DNA from: Oceanicella sp. SM1341
GTDB lineage: Bacteria; Pseudomonadota; Alphaproteobacteria; Rhodobacterales; Rhodobacteraceae
Length of the DNA: 64,000 nt
NCBI RefSeq assembly: GCF_003448965.1
Contig: NZ_QRGC01000022.1
Span: 1 to 64,000 of the forward strand
Direction of reading: 5' to 3'
The translations under genes were made by a program, and so were the position numbers. Below, piece after piece: positions 40,649 through 49,705 of the stretch. The first letter of the stretch is position 1, and each line of letters starts with the position of its first letter. The notes under the pieces were generated by a model, which worked only from the letters and a program-made list of their open reading frames with translations, ran no database searches and was not told where the DNA came from.

Positions 40649-40828
40649 CGGCGGGCGCGGGGTGCTCCTCTCTCGCGGCAGCGGGCTTGCCCGCCGGCGC
40701 GCCCGGGACATGCGGAATCACGGGAGGTGGCTTGGTATCAGGGCCCCTACTATAGCAGGAGGGTATCCGCGCGGTAGATGGATATCGGGGAGCCTGACAT
40801 GCAGGTCCTGCATGGCGACACGGCGCTT

Positions 40829-40843
40829 TGGTGCATTGCACCA
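40829..40843. promoter_or_regulatory. Palindrome TGGTGCA-T-TGCACCA upstream of the DUF1127 gene
   Basis: Perfect 7-bp arms around one T, 71 bp before the DUF1127 ATG and 180 bp from the divergent MFS gene. Its core TGC-N3-GCA resembles sites of PHB-responsive PhaR-type repressors, but this is only a resemblance. Confidence 0.4.
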
Positions 40844-40914
40844 TGAGGGCTCCGGGCTTAATTCACTCCTCGAAAGAAAGGGGCCCACCGGGGCCCGAAC
40901 CGAGGAGAAAGACC

Positions 40915-41124
40915 ATGGCACACGTAGCCTTCGATACCGCCACCCATGGCGACGCCGGCTTCGCCGGTTGGGTCGCCGAGCGCCGCGCCGCCTTCGCGAA
41001 ATGGCGCCTGTTCCGCAAGACCCTCTCGGAGCTTGCCAGCCTGCCCGACGGCCTCCTGGCCGACCTCGGCCTGAGCCGCGCCGGCATCCGCGCCGCCGCC
41101 TACTCGGCCGTCTACGGCGCCTGA
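40915..41124 (+). CDS. DUF1127 domain small protein
   Basis: 69 residues with GAGGAGAAAGACC before ATG 40915. The C-terminal WRLFRKTLSELASLPDGLLADLGLSRAGI is the DUF1127 signature ('R-x-x-x-E-L-x-x-L-x-D-x-x-L-x-D-I/L-G-L-x-R-x-x-I'). Small Arg-rich DUF1127 proteins in alphaproteobacteria are linked to phosphate/carbon metabolism and RNA binding. Its own role is not known. Confidence 0.88.
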   Translation: MAHVAFDTATHGDAGFAGWVAERRAAFAKWRLFRKTLSELASLPDGLLADLGLSRAGIRAAAYSAVYGA

Positions 41125-41187
41125 GCCGGAGGAGTACCGGACGGCCCCGGGAGCATTGCGCCCCGGCCCGAACCGGCCTTCCCCGAT

Positions 41188-41210
41188 GGCCCGCCAGCCG
41201 CTGGCGGGCC
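41188..41210. terminator. Hairpin between convergent DUF1127 and MOSC genes
   Basis: A perfect 10-bp stem GGCCCGCCAG/CTGGCGGGCC with loop CCG, without a T-run, in the 168-bp gap between two convergent genes. Confidence 0.5.
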
Positions 41211-41292
41211 CGGATACCCCCGGCCGAAGCGGCCGAGGCACGCGCTCAGGGCCCGGCCCAGGCGGTGGGGCGCCCGAGACGAAGACCCGGCC

Positions 41293-41829
41293 TCAGACCC
41301 GCTCCAGCGGGTGATGCGGCAAGGGCGGCAGGACGGAGACGATGGCGTCTCCGGTGCGGATCGCCCCTCCCTCCAGCACCACGGACATCACGCCCGCGCG
41401 GCGCACCAGCCCCTCGGGCCGGCGCTCGAGCACCCGCGCCAGCAGGCCGGGCCGGAACTTCTCGATCTGCGAGCAGGGGTTGCGCAGCCCGGTGAGGGCC
41501 AGCAGCACCTCGCCCACGCGCAGCAGCGTGCCGCAGGGCAGGGCGTGCAGGTCGACCCCCTCGGTGAGCACGTTCTCGCCGAGCAGGCCGGGGCCGAGGT
41601 CGAACCCCTCCGCGTTCAGCCCGTCGAGGATCTCTCCGGGCAGCAGGTGCACCTGGCGCAGGTTTGGCTGGCTGGGGTCCTGGCGCACGCGGGAGCGGTG
41701 CTTCACCGTGGCGCCGCAATGCGCATCCCCCTCCACGCCGAGCCCGGCGAGCACGCGGATCTCGCCCGTGCCCTCCTTGGAAAACCGGTGCCTGCCGTCG
41801 CGCGACAGCGCCCTCACGCGGGCGCTCAC
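41293..41829 (-). CDS. MOSC domain protein
   Basis: 178 residues. The start is GTG within GTGA, overlapping the esterase stop. Key features: GLGVEGDAHCGATVKHRSR, NLRQVHLLPGEILDGLNAEGF, LGENVLTEGVDL, and LTGLRNPCSQIEKFRPGL with the conserved Cys of MOSC domains. MOSC proteins are thought to carry sulfur and deliver it to molybdenum cofactor or metal-sulfur centres; the target here is unknown. Confidence 0.9.
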   Translation of the reverse strand: MSARVRALSRDGRHRFSKEGTGEIRVLAGLGVEGDAHCGATVKHRSRVRQDPSQPNLRQVHLLPGEILDGLNAEGFDLGPGLLGENVLTEGVDLHALPCGTLLRVGEVLLALTGLRNPCSQIEKFRPGLLARVLERRPEGLVRRAGVMSVVLEGGAIRTGDAIVSVLPPLPHHPLERV

Positions 41830-42479
41830 GCGAGGCGGCCCTGCAGGAAGCCGAGTGCCTTCGTCAGCCCGTCCGGCGCGATGCCGTGGCCGGTGCCGGG
41901 AGAGACATGGGTCTCCACGCTCACGCCGGCCGCGGTCAGCCCCGCTTCCGCCTCGGCCATCGAGGCGAAGGGCACCACGGGGTCCTGCTCGCCGTGGATG
42001 AGCAGCACCGGCGGGCGGGTGACGATCTCGGCGCCGAGCCGCTCGGGCGCCAGCAGCCGGCCGGAGAAGCCGCAGATGCCGGCCAGCGCGGCGCGCCGGC
42101 GCAGGCCCACGTGCAGGCTCATCATCGTGCCCTGGCTGAAGCCCAGCAGCACGGTGTTGGCGGCGGAAATGCCGGTCTCGGCCTCCGCCTCGTCGAGCCA
42201 GGCGTCGAGCAGGCGGGTGGAGGCGGCGAAGCTCTCCAGGCTCGCCTGCTCGGAGGAGCCGTCCATGCGCGGGATGGGAAACCACTGGTAGCCCATGGGG
42301 TTGTTCACGCAGCGCTCCGGCGCGTTGGGCGCGAGGAACCGGGTGTTGGGCAGGTGGGGGGCCAGCACATCGGCGAGGCCGATGAGGTCGTTGCCGTCCG
42401 CGCCGTAGCCGTGCAGCAGGATGAGAAGGCTGCGCGCCTCCCCGGAATGGGCCTGTCTCTCCGGGCCGGTGAGCGTCAT
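41826..42479 (-). CDS. Phospholipase/carboxylesterase-type alpha/beta hydrolase
   Basis: 217 residues. LLILLHGYGADGNDLIGLADVLA supplies the oxyanion region, LLGFSQGTMMSLHVGL is the nucleophile elbow (G-F-S-Q-G), and IHGEQDPVVPF and SPGTGHGIAPDGL carry the catalytic Asp and His. It belongs to the YpfH/acyl-protein-thioesterase group. Overlaps of 4 bp with both neighbours put it in the middle of an AlkA-esterase-MOSC operon. Confidence 0.92.
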   Translation of the reverse strand: MTLTGPERQAHSGEARSLLILLHGYGADGNDLIGLADVLAPHLPNTRFLAPNAPERCVNNPMGYQWFPIPRMDGSSEQASLESFAASTRLLDAWLDEAEAETGISAANTVLLGFSQGTMMSLHVGLRRRAALAGICGFSGRLLAPERLGAEIVTRPPVLLIHGEQDPVVPFASMAEAEAGLTAAGVSVETHVSPGTGHGIAPDGLTKALGFLQGRLA

Positions 42480-43108
42480 GTGCGCACTCCCTCGCGTTGC
42501 TTTGCCACCCGGTAATAGGCCCAGAGCGCGCGTGCCGCAACAGCGCGCCACGGGCTCCAGGGGGCGGCCATCTCGCGCAGGGCGCGCTCGGAGGGGCGGT
42601 CGGGCAGGGCGAAGGCGAGGCGCGCGGCCTCCTGCAGCGCGAGGTCGCCGGCGGCGAAGACATCCGCCCGCCCGAGGCTGAACATCGCGTAGACCTCCGC
42701 CGTCCAGCGCCCGATGCCCTTGAGCGAGACGAGGGCGGCGACCACCTCCTCGTCGGTCATCCCGCGCAGGGTGTCGAAGGAGAAGCCGCTCTCCGCCAGT
42801 GCCCGGATGTAGCGCAGCTTGGGGCGGGAGAGGCCGCAGCCCAGCAGGGCCGCGTCGTCGAGCGCCGCCACCCCTTCGAGCGTGTGGGCGCCCGCCGCCT
42901 CCATGCGTGCCCAGATGCCGGCGGCGGCGGCGGTGGAGATCTGCTGGCCCACGATGGCGTTGAGCAGCGCCTCGAACCCGTCGGCCCGGCGGCGCAGGGG
43001 CAGGGCGCCGGTGGCGGCGAGAATCGGGACGAAGCGCGGGTCGTGCCGCGCCAGCCACGCCGCGCCCTCGGCCACATCCGCATCCGTCTCGATGATCCTG
43101 CCTGTCAT
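42476..43108 (-). CDS. DNA-3-methyladenine glycosylase (AlkA-like, HhH-GPD)
   Basis: 210 residues. LLNAIVGQQISTAAAAGIWARM, LSRPKLRYIRALAES, and the helix-hairpin-helix LVSLKGIGRWTAEVYAMFSLGRADVFAAGDLALQ with the catalytic Asp in GDLAL. It excises alkylated bases. It lacks the N-terminal AlkA domain of E. coli, as in yeast MAG-like enzymes. First gene of its operon. Confidence 0.94.
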   Translation of the reverse strand: MTGRIIETDADVAEGAAWLARHDPRFVPILAATGALPLRRRADGFEALLNAIVGQQISTAAAAGIWARMEAAGAHTLEGVAALDDAALLGCGLSRPKLRYIRALAESGFSFDTLRGMTDEEVVAALVSLKGIGRWTAEVYAMFSLGRADVFAAGDLALQEAARLAFALPDRPSERALREMAAPWSPWRAVAARALWAYYRVAKQREGVRT

Positions 43109-43185
43109 GGGGGATGAGTGCCCGGGCGGGCGTCACCCGTCAAGCGCATGCATGCTGATTGATTTGACGCCGGCGCGCGGTAGAA

Positions 43186-44412
43186 ATGCGCATGACCTCC
43201 ACGACCCTCTCCCCCGAATCCGACTCGCAGGCCCGGCGCAATGTCCGTGTCCTGGTGGCCGCCCAGGCCATTCTCGGCGCCCAGATGCCGGTGAACTTCG
43301 TGCTCGGAGGGTTGCTGGGCAAGGTGCTCGCACCCTCCGCCTGCCTCGCCACGCTGCCGATATCGGTCATCGTGCTGGGCTCGATGATCTCGGCGCCGCT
43401 GCTGGCGAATTTCATGCAGGTGCATGGACGCAAGGCGGGCTTCATGCTCGGCGCCCTCGGCGGGGCCGCGGGCGCGGTGCTGGTGGTGCTGGCGATCTTC
43501 GAGCGCTCCTTCGCGCTGATGCTGGCGGGCTCGGCCCTCACCGGCATCTACATGTCGGCGCAGGGCTTCTACCGCTTCGCCGCCACCGACACCGCCTCCG
43601 ACAGCTACCGCCCGCGCGCCGTGTCCTGGGTGATGGCGGGCGGGCTGCTCTCGGCCATCATCGGGCCGCAGATCGTCAACCTCTTCACCGATGCGGCCGA
43701 CATTCCCTTCCTCGGCGCCTATCTCGCGGTGATCGTGCTCAACCTCGCGGGCATGACGCTGTTCCTCGGGCTCGACATCCCGAAGCCGCCGGCGCCGAAG
43801 CCCGGCGACGCGCGCGGCCGCACCCGCGCCGAGCTGCTGGCCGACCCGCGCATCCTGGTCGCGATGATCTGCGCCATGGTGAGCTACGCGCTGATGAACC
43901 TGGTGATGACCTCGACGCCGCTTGCCGTGGTCGGCTGCGGCTTTGCCACCGAGGACGCCTCGCACGTGGTCTCGGCGCATGTGCTGGCGATGTTCGCGCC
44001 GTCGTTCTTCACCGGCCGGCTGATCAACCGCTTCGGCGCGCCGCGCATCATCGCCGCCGGGCTCGCCATTCTCTTCGCCGCCGGGGTGGTGGCGCTCTCG
44101 GGCGTCGAGCTCACGCATTTCTTCGGCGCGCTCATCCTGCTCGGGCTCGGCTGGAACTTCGGCTACATCGGCGCCACCGCGCTGCTCACCGCCTCGCATT
44201 CCCCGGCCGAGCGGGCCCGGGTGCAGGGCATGAACGACTTCGCCGTCTTCGGCATGGTCACCGTCGCCTCGCTCGCCTCGGGCTTCCTGATGAACTGCGC
44301 CGGCGCCTCGGCCGTGGCCGGCTGGCACGCGGTGAGCTACGCGATGATCCCGTTCCTGACCCTCGCAGGCGGCGCGCTCGTCTGGTTTGCCCTGAGATTG
44401 CGCACCGCGTGA
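43186..44412 (+). CDS. MFS transporter
   Basis: 408 residues; the start may be ATG 43186 or 43192. There are 12 helices. GRKAGFMLGALGGAAGAVLVVLAIFE and ARVQGMNDFAVFGMVTVASLASGFLMN resemble a proteobacterial MFS group of unknown substrate. A 120-bp spacer with a TTCA-N4-TGAA site separates it from the opine-dehydrogenase-family gene. Confidence 0.85.
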   Translation: MRMTSTTLSPESDSQARRNVRVLVAAQAILGAQMPVNFVLGGLLGKVLAPSACLATLPISVIVLGSMISAPLLANFMQVHGRKAGFMLGALGGAAGAVLVVLAIFERSFALMLAGSALTGIYMSAQGFYRFAATDTASDSYRPRAVSWVMAGGLLSAIIGPQIVNLFTDAADIPFLGAYLAVIVLNLAGMTLFLGLDIPKPPAPKPGDARGRTRAELLADPRILVAMICAMVSYALMNLVMTSTPLAVVGCGFATEDASHVVSAHVLAMFAPSFFTGRLINRFGAPRIIAAGLAILFAAGVVALSGVELTHFFGALILLGLGWNFGYIGATALLTASHSPAERARVQGMNDFAVFGMVTVASLASGFLMNCAGASAVAGWHAVSYAMIPFLTLAGGALVWFALRLRTA

Positions 44413-44444
44413 GGCGCGTGCGAAAAAACATGCAAAAGAATTTA

Positions 44445-44456
44445 TTCAGGCTTGAA
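44445..44456. promoter_or_regulatory. TTCA-N4-TGAA operator (single copy) before the opine-dehydrogenase operon
   Basis: TTCAGGCTTGAA, 79 bp before ATG 44536. The 12-mer is identical to both copies upstream of kynA. No convincing second copy is seen 14 bp to either side. Confidence 0.7.
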
Positions 44457-44535
44457 GTTTCTTCGGGCCGGAGGCAGGCTTCATCCCGAGCCCGCCGAAA
44501 GACGAGGCGGGGAACCGGACAACGGGGAGTTCCGA

Positions 44536-45621
44536 ATGAGCCTGAAGATCGCGGTCCTTGGGGGTGGCAACGGGTCCTATGCCGCTGCAGCCGATTTCGC
44601 CGAAGCCGGCCATGACGTGCGCTGGTGGCGCCGCAATGGCGCCGATTTCCAGGCGGTGCGTGACAATGACGGGATCGACCTGATCGACCATGCCGGCACC
44701 CGCACCGTGCCGGTGAACACCACCGACGATCTCGCCGCGGCCCTGAAGGGCGCCGAGCTCATCGTGGCGCCCACCCCGGCCTTTGCCCAGGAAGACCTCG
44801 CCCGCCGCCTCGCGCCGCTGGTCACCGACGGGCAGGTGATCTACCTGCCGCCCGGCACCTTCGGCTCCTGGCTGATGATGAAGATCATGCGCGATGCGGG
44901 CTGCACCGCCGATGTCTCGGTGGCCGAGACCGGCACGCTGCCCTGGCTGTGCCGCAAGCAGGGCGAGGCGGCGGTGCGCATCACCACCCGCGCCTCCAGC
45001 CTGCCCACCGGCGTGATGCCGGCGAAGAACACCGAGCACGCGATCGGCCTCATCTCCGCCGCCTTCCCGGCCGAGATCGGCGCGCTCGACGACGCGCTCT
45101 CCGGCGCGCTGATGAACGCGGGGCCGATCATCCACCCGCCGCTCATCCTGATGAACGCCGGGCCCATCGAGCATTTCGACAGCTGGGACATCCACAACGA
45201 GGGCACCCAGCCCGCCATCCGCGCCGTGCACGCGGCGCTCGACGGCGAGCGCATGGCGATCCGCGAGGCGCTCGGCTACAAGGGCCCGCATTTCCCGCTC
45301 GACGATCATTACAACACGTCGAACTGGATGTACGGCAACCTCGCGCATGACAAGCTGGTCGACTCGGGCGACTGGCACGAGAAGCTCAACCTGCACGACC
45401 ATCGCTACATGAGCGAGGATGTGGGCCTCGGCCTCGCCTTCCTCGTCTCGGTGGGCGAATGGGCCGGCGTGCCGTGCCCGGTGGCGGCGGGGCTGCTTGC
45501 CATCGCCTCCGCCGCCTCGGGCGATGATTTCCGCGCCGGCCCGCGCACCATGACGGCGCTCGGCCTCGCCGGCGTCCCGGTGGCGGACCTGCAGGCGCAG
45601 CTGCGGGACGGCATCGCATGA
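44536..45621 (+). CDS. Octopine/nopaline dehydrogenase-family NAD(P)-dependent enzyme
   Basis: 361 residues. N-terminal Rossmann motif KIAVLGGGNGSYAAAADFAEAG with W-W-R-R after the second strand. The C-terminal domain contains GALMNAGPIIHPPLILMNAGPIEHF, the family's conserved N-x-x-x-x-H-P with the catalytic His. In this family the enzymes reductively join a 2-oxo acid to an amino acid, or split such opines. The gene heads an operon with a 3-hydroxyacyl-CoA-type dehydrogenase and a TRAP transporter, so a catabolic, opine-splitting role is more likely than synthesis (inference). Confidence 0.87.
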   Translation: MSLKIAVLGGGNGSYAAAADFAEAGHDVRWWRRNGADFQAVRDNDGIDLIDHAGTRTVPVNTTDDLAAALKGAELIVAPTPAFAQEDLARRLAPLVTDGQVIYLPPGTFGSWLMMKIMRDAGCTADVSVAETGTLPWLCRKQGEAAVRITTRASSLPTGVMPAKNTEHAIGLISAAFPAEIGALDDALSGALMNAGPIIHPPLILMNAGPIEHFDSWDIHNEGTQPAIRAVHAALDGERMAIREALGYKGPHFPLDDHYNTSNWMYGNLAHDKLVDSGDWHEKLNLHDHRYMSEDVGLGLAFLVSVGEWAGVPCPVAAGLLAIASAASGDDFRAGPRTMTALGLAGVPVADLQAQLRDGIA

Positions 45622-46598
45622 GGGCGAAGATCGCCTGCATCGGCGCGGGGCGCATGGGGCGGGGCATCGCGCAATGCGTCGCCCATGCCGGCCACGAGGT
45701 GACGCTGCTCGACGCGAAGTCGCGTGACGGGGCGGCCTTCGCCGCCTTCGCCGAGGGCGCGCTGGAGGATATCCGCGGCGCGCTCATGGGCATGGTCGCG
45801 ATCGGTGCCTTCGGGGCCGAGGCGGTGCCGGTGATCCTCGCGCGCGTCTCCGTGCTGCCGCTGGAGCGGGCGGCCGAGGCGCTGGCAGGCGCTGCCTTCG
45901 TCTTCGAGGGCGTGCCGGAGGTGAAGGAGCCGAAGGCGGAGGCCTTCGCGCTCTTCGACGCCCATGCCGACGCGGGCGCGGTGCTGGCCTCGACCACCTC
46001 GACCATGCTCTCCACCGAGCTCGCCGCGCTCACGGCGCGGCCGGAAGCCTTCCTCAACGCGCATTTCCTCAACCCCGCCTTCCTGGTGCCGCTGGTGGAG
46101 GTCTCGCCGTCCGAGCGCACGTCGGCCGAGGCGCTGGCGGCGCTGAAGGGCTTCCTCGAGGCGATCGGCAAGGTGCCGGTCGTGTGCAAGGCCTCGCCGG
46201 GCTACATCGTGCCGCGCATCCAGGCGCTGGCGATGAACGAGGCGGCGCGGCTGGTCGAGGAGGGCGTGGCCTCGGCCGAGGACGTGGACCGGGCGGTGAA
46301 ATACGGCTTCGGCTTCCGCTTCGCGGTGCTCGGCCTGCTCGAGTTCATCGACTGGGGCGGCGGCGACATCCTCTACTATGCCTCGCGCTACATGTCGCAG
46401 GCGATGGAGGACCCGCGCTTCGAGGCACCCGCTATCGTGAAGCGCAACATGGAGGAAGGCCGCATCGGCATGAAGACCGGATCGGGCTTTCTCGACTACG
46501 AGGGCAGGGATCTCGACGCCTACCGGCAGGCCCGGATGGCAGATTTCCTGAAGATGCTCGAAGGGGCGGGCATGGTCCGGCCCCCCGTGCTCGACTGA
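45618..46598 (+). CDS. 3-hydroxyacyl-CoA dehydrogenase-family oxidoreductase
   Basis: 326 residues. It starts MRAKIACIGAGRMGRGIAQCVAHAGHEV (NAD site) and has FVFEGVPEVKEPKAEAFALFD, STTSTMLSTELAA, FLNAHFLNPAFLVPLVEVSPS, SPGYIVPRIQALAMNEAARLVEEG and GIGMKTGSGFLDY-type C-terminal residues. It is similar to 3-hydroxybutyryl-CoA, L-gulonate or carnitine dehydrogenases. The catalytic His is in AHFLNP. Overlap of 4 bp with the previous gene. The small-molecule substrate is unknown. Confidence 0.9.
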   Translation: MRAKIACIGAGRMGRGIAQCVAHAGHEVTLLDAKSRDGAAFAAFAEGALEDIRGALMGMVAIGAFGAEAVPVILARVSVLPLERAAEALAGAAFVFEGVPEVKEPKAEAFALFDAHADAGAVLASTTSTMLSTELAALTARPEAFLNAHFLNPAFLVPLVEVSPSERTSAEALAALKGFLEAIGKVPVVCKASPGYIVPRIQALAMNEAARLVEEGVASAEDVDRAVKYGFGFRFAVLGLLEFIDWGGGDILYYASRYMSQAMEDPRFEAPAIVKRNMEEGRIGMKTGSGFLDYEGRDLDAYRQARMADFLKMLEGAGMVRPPVLD

Positions 46599-46675
46599 CG
46601 ACCAGAGAACCCCGGGCACACCGGGGCGACCCAAGCAACAGGCCCGTTCGCGGGTGTTCAGCAAGGAGTGTTACG

Positions 46676-47671
46676 ATGACCAGACTGAACCGGTTCCTGC
46701 GCAGTGCCGCCATTGCCGGCGTGCTCTCCGGCCTCGCCTTCGGCGCTGCCGCACAGGAAGTCACCCTGCGCGCCATTTCCGCCTTTCCCAAGCCGCTCTA
46801 CTTCTCGCAGAGCTTCCAGAAGTTCGTCGACCTGGTGAACGAGAAGGGCGAGGGCGTGGTGCAGATCGACTTCATCGGCGGCCCGGAGATGTTCCCGCCC
46901 ATGCAGCAGGTCGATGCCGTGCGCCGCGGCGTGGTCGACATGCAGTACGGGCCCGCCACCTATTACCTCGGCAAGATGCCCGAGGCCGACGCCTGGGTGG
47001 GCATGACCGTGACCGCCTCCGAGGCGCGCGAGAACGGCGGCTTCGCGGTGATGCAGAAGGCCTTCTCCGAGAAGCTGAACGTGCAGCTGCTCGCCCATGC
47101 CGACACCGGCTTCAACTTCCACATCTACACGCTCCGCGCGCCCGAGCAGGCGGCCGACGGCAGCCTCGACCTCGACGGGTTCAAGATCCGCTCGCAGCCG
47201 ATCTACAAGGAATTCTTCGAGGGCATGGGCATCATCCCGGTCTCCGTGCCGGTGCCCGATGTCTACACCGGCCTCGAGCGCGGCACCTTCGACGGCTCCG
47301 GCTGGCCGATCCTGGGCATCAAGGACCTCTCCTGGGACAAGTTCCTGCGCACCCGCATCGACCCGGGCTTCTTCAACTCCGACCTCGCCGTGGTGATGAA
47401 CCCGGCCAAGTGGGAGGGCCTCTCTGACGAGGCGAAGCAGATCCTCAACGAGGCCGCGGCCGAGTACGAGGCCTCCTCCACCGCCGCCGTCGAGAGCACG
47501 ATCGAGGCCACCGACGCGCAGGTGCGCGAGGAGGGCATGGAGGTGATCACGCTCGAGGGCGAGGCGCGCACCAAGTTCCTCGACGCCGCCTATGACAGCG
47601 CCTGGGCGCGGATGAAGGCCTCCGGCACGCCCTACTACGAAGAGCTGCGCAAGAGCTACTACACGCGCTGA
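46676..47671 (+). CDS. TRAP transporter substrate-binding protein (DctP family), system 1
   Basis: 331 residues. Signal peptide MTRLNRFLRSAAIAGVLSG...AAAQ. The DctP fold includes FQKFVDLVNEKGEGVVQIDFIGGPEMFPPMQQVDAVRRGVVDMQYG and the long connecting helix at the C-terminus. LDGFKIRSQPIYKEFFEGMG carries the conserved Arg that binds the substrate carboxylate (family knowledge). It is the periplasmic receptor for the DctQ/DctM pair downstream. GCAAGGAG precedes ATG 46676. Confidence 0.93.
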   Translation: MTRLNRFLRSAAIAGVLSGLAFGAAAQEVTLRAISAFPKPLYFSQSFQKFVDLVNEKGEGVVQIDFIGGPEMFPPMQQVDAVRRGVVDMQYGPATYYLGKMPEADAWVGMTVTASEARENGGFAVMQKAFSEKLNVQLLAHADTGFNFHIYTLRAPEQAADGSLDLDGFKIRSQPIYKEFFEGMGIIPVSVPVPDVYTGLERGTFDGSGWPILGIKDLSWDKFLRTRIDPGFFNSDLAVVMNPAKWEGLSDEAKQILNEAAAEYEASSTAAVESTIEATDAQVREEGMEVITLEGEARTKFLDAAYDSAWARMKASGTPYYEELRKSYYTR

Positions 47672-47745
47672 GGCGGGCGCCGCGCGGCGGCCGGGGCGCC
47701 TCGGCGCCGCTGCCGCGGGGCGCACCCGCGCCATGCCCGGCCCGG

Positions 47746-47809
47746 GCGGGGGATGACCCCCGCGGGCCGGCCGGGCGCGGCCTTCCCGGGGGGATGCGCG
47801 CATCCCCCC
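47746..47809 (+). other. Hairpins between dctP and dctQ genes of TRAP system 1
   Basis: Two perfect structures in a 196-bp spacer: GCGGGGG-ATGA-CCCCCGC (47746-47763) and a 22-bp palindrome with GGGGGG/CCCCCC ends around ATGCGCGCAT (47788-47809). They probably uncouple abundant DctP synthesis from membrane-subunit synthesis. Confidence 0.65.
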
Positions 47810-47867
47810 GCCGCGCGGCGGGCTGCTGCCGCGCGCGATCTTCCGGGACATTCCGACGGAACGGGCC

Positions 47868-48365
47868 ATGAAAGCACTGCAGATCTATGACCGGGTCATC
47901 CTCGCCCTGGCGGTGGCGGCGGGGGCGAGCCTCGCCTTCGCCACGCTCGCCATCGTGGTGGACGTGACCCTGCGCAACACCGGCTTCCGGCCCTTCCAGT
48001 TCACCTCGGCGGTGGTGGAATACATCATGCTCTTCGTCACCGTGGCCGCCGCGCCCTGGCTCGCGCATATCGGCGCGCATGTGGCGATCAACGCGCTGGT
48101 GTCGCGGCTGCCGGGCGGGCTGCGCAGCGTGCTCGGGCGGCTGGTGATCGCGGCCTGCGTGGCCGTGCTGGCGCTGCTCGCCTGGCGGGCCGGCGCGCTC
48201 ACGGCGCAGGAATGGGCCTTCGGCTCGGTCGACATCCGCTCCATCGCCATTCCGGGCTGGCTGGCCTACGCGCTGCTCTGCGCGGGCTTTGCCTTCATGG
48301 CGCTGGAATTCCTGGTGAAGTTGCTGCGCGGCGAGACGGAAGCCGGCGGCGACGGCGCGCATTGA
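47868..48365 (+). CDS. TRAP transporter small permease (DctQ family), system 1
   Basis: 165 residues with four membrane helices: VILALAVAAGASLAFATLAIVVDVTLRN, VVEYIMLFVTVAAAPWLAHIGAHVAIN, VLGRLVIAACVAVLALLAWRAG and IAIPGWLAYALLCAGFAFMALEFL. A His/Asn-rich 'A-H-V-x-I-x' motif after helix 2 is a DctQ hallmark. Confidence 0.92.
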   Translation: MKALQIYDRVILALAVAAGASLAFATLAIVVDVTLRNTGFRPFQFTSAVVEYIMLFVTVAAAPWLAHIGAHVAINALVSRLPGGLRSVLGRLVIAACVAVLALLAWRAGALTAQEWAFGSVDIRSIAIPGWLAYALLCAGFAFMALEFLVKLLRGETEAGGDGAH

Positions 48366-48378
48366 GGGGGGCGGGGCT

Positions 48379-49698
48379 ATGATGGAATGGTATTACGCCT
48401 TCGGGCTGATGATCGGCGCCATCCTGGTGATGATGGCGATCGGCATGCCGGTGGCGGTGGCCTTCTTCGCGGTGAACATCGCGGGGTGCTACCTGTTCAT
48501 GGGGGGGATGATCGGCATCGACCAGTTCATCTCCAACGCCACCGCCTCGGTGACGAGCTTCGCGCTGGTGCCGATCCCGCTCTTTGTGATCATGGGCGAG
48601 CTGTTCTTCCACACCGGCCTCGCGATCCGGGTGTTCGACGCGCTCGACAAGTGCCTGGGCAACGTGCGCGGCCGGCTCTCCTACCTCACGGTGGCGGGCG
48701 GCACGCTGTTTGCCACGCTCTCGGGCTCCTCGATGGCCAACACCGCCATGCTGGGCACCTCGCTCGCGCCCGAGATGACCAAGCGCGGCTACAAGCCCCA
48801 CATGATCATGGGGCCGATCCTGGCCACCGGCGGGCTCGCGATGATCATCCCGCCCTCCACGCTGGCGGTGCTGCTCGGCTCGCTGGCGCGCATCGACGTG
48901 GGCGCGCTGCTGATCGCGGGCCTGGTGCCCGGCGTGATCCTGGCGGCGATGTACGTGGCGCTCATCCGCACCCAGATCGCGCTCGACCCGGAGGCGACGC
49001 CGAACTACGTGCCGGAGAAATCCACCCGGGGCGAGATGTTCCGCGCCCTGCTGGTGGAAGTGGCGCCCATGGGGCTGGTGATCTTCTGCGTGATCGGGCT
49101 CATCCTGCTCGGCTGGGCGACGCCCACGGAGAGCGCCGCCTTCGGCGCGCTCTCGGTGATGGTGCTCGCGGCCTGCTACGGGAGGCTGAGCCTGCGGGCG
49201 GTGGTGCTGTCGCTGCGCGGGGCGGTGGTGGTGTCGGGGATGATGTTCATGATCATCCTGGGCTCGACCACCTTCTCGCAGCTGCTCGCCTTCTCCGGCG
49301 CCTCCTCGGGGCTGATCGGCTGGGCCACGGGCTTCACCGTCTCGCCCTACGTGATGCTGCTCGCCATGGTGCTGGTGCTGATCCTGCTGGGCATGTTCAT
49401 GGACCAGCTCTCGATCATGATGCTCACCCTGCCGATCTTCATGCCGCTGATCGGCACCATGGGGTTCGACCCGATCTGGTTCGGCGTGGTGATGCTGCTG
49501 GCGCTGGAGCTGAGCCTCGCCACGCCGCCCTTCGGCATGCTGCTCTTCGTGATGCTGGGGGTGAGCCCGCCGGGCACGACCATCTCGCAGGTGGCGCGGG
49601 CGGCGCTGCCGTTCATCGGCTGCACGCTGCTGCTGATCGTGCTGCTGACGATATTCCCCGGGCTCGCCCTCTGGCTGCCCGGCATGATCGGAGGATGA
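48379..49698 (+). CDS. TRAP transporter large permease (DctM family), system 1
   Basis: 439 residues with about 12 helices. VPIPLFVIMGELFFHTGLA, TVAGGTLFATLSGSSMANTAMLG and GLAMIIPPSTLAVLLGSLARIDVG are DctM signatures, the last containing the conserved I-P-P-S loop. GMFMDQLSIMMLTLPIFMPLIGTMGFDPIWFGVV is the C-terminal repeat counterpart. Sodium-driven solute import is expected. Confidence 0.95.
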   Translation: MMEWYYAFGLMIGAILVMMAIGMPVAVAFFAVNIAGCYLFMGGMIGIDQFISNATASVTSFALVPIPLFVIMGELFFHTGLAIRVFDALDKCLGNVRGRLSYLTVAGGTLFATLSGSSMANTAMLGTSLAPEMTKRGYKPHMIMGPILATGGLAMIIPPSTLAVLLGSLARIDVGALLIAGLVPGVILAAMYVALIRTQIALDPEATPNYVPEKSTRGEMFRALLVEVAPMGLVIFCVIGLILLGWATPTESAAFGALSVMVLAACYGRLSLRAVVLSLRGAVVVSGMMFMIILGSTTFSQLLAFSGASSGLIGWATGFTVSPYVMLLAMVLVLILLGMFMDQLSIMMLTLPIFMPLIGTMGFDPIWFGVVMLLALELSLATPPFGMLLFVMLGVSPPGTTISQVARAALPFIGCTLLLIVLLTIFPGLALWLPGMIGG

Positions 49699-49705
49699 GG
49701 ACGAC

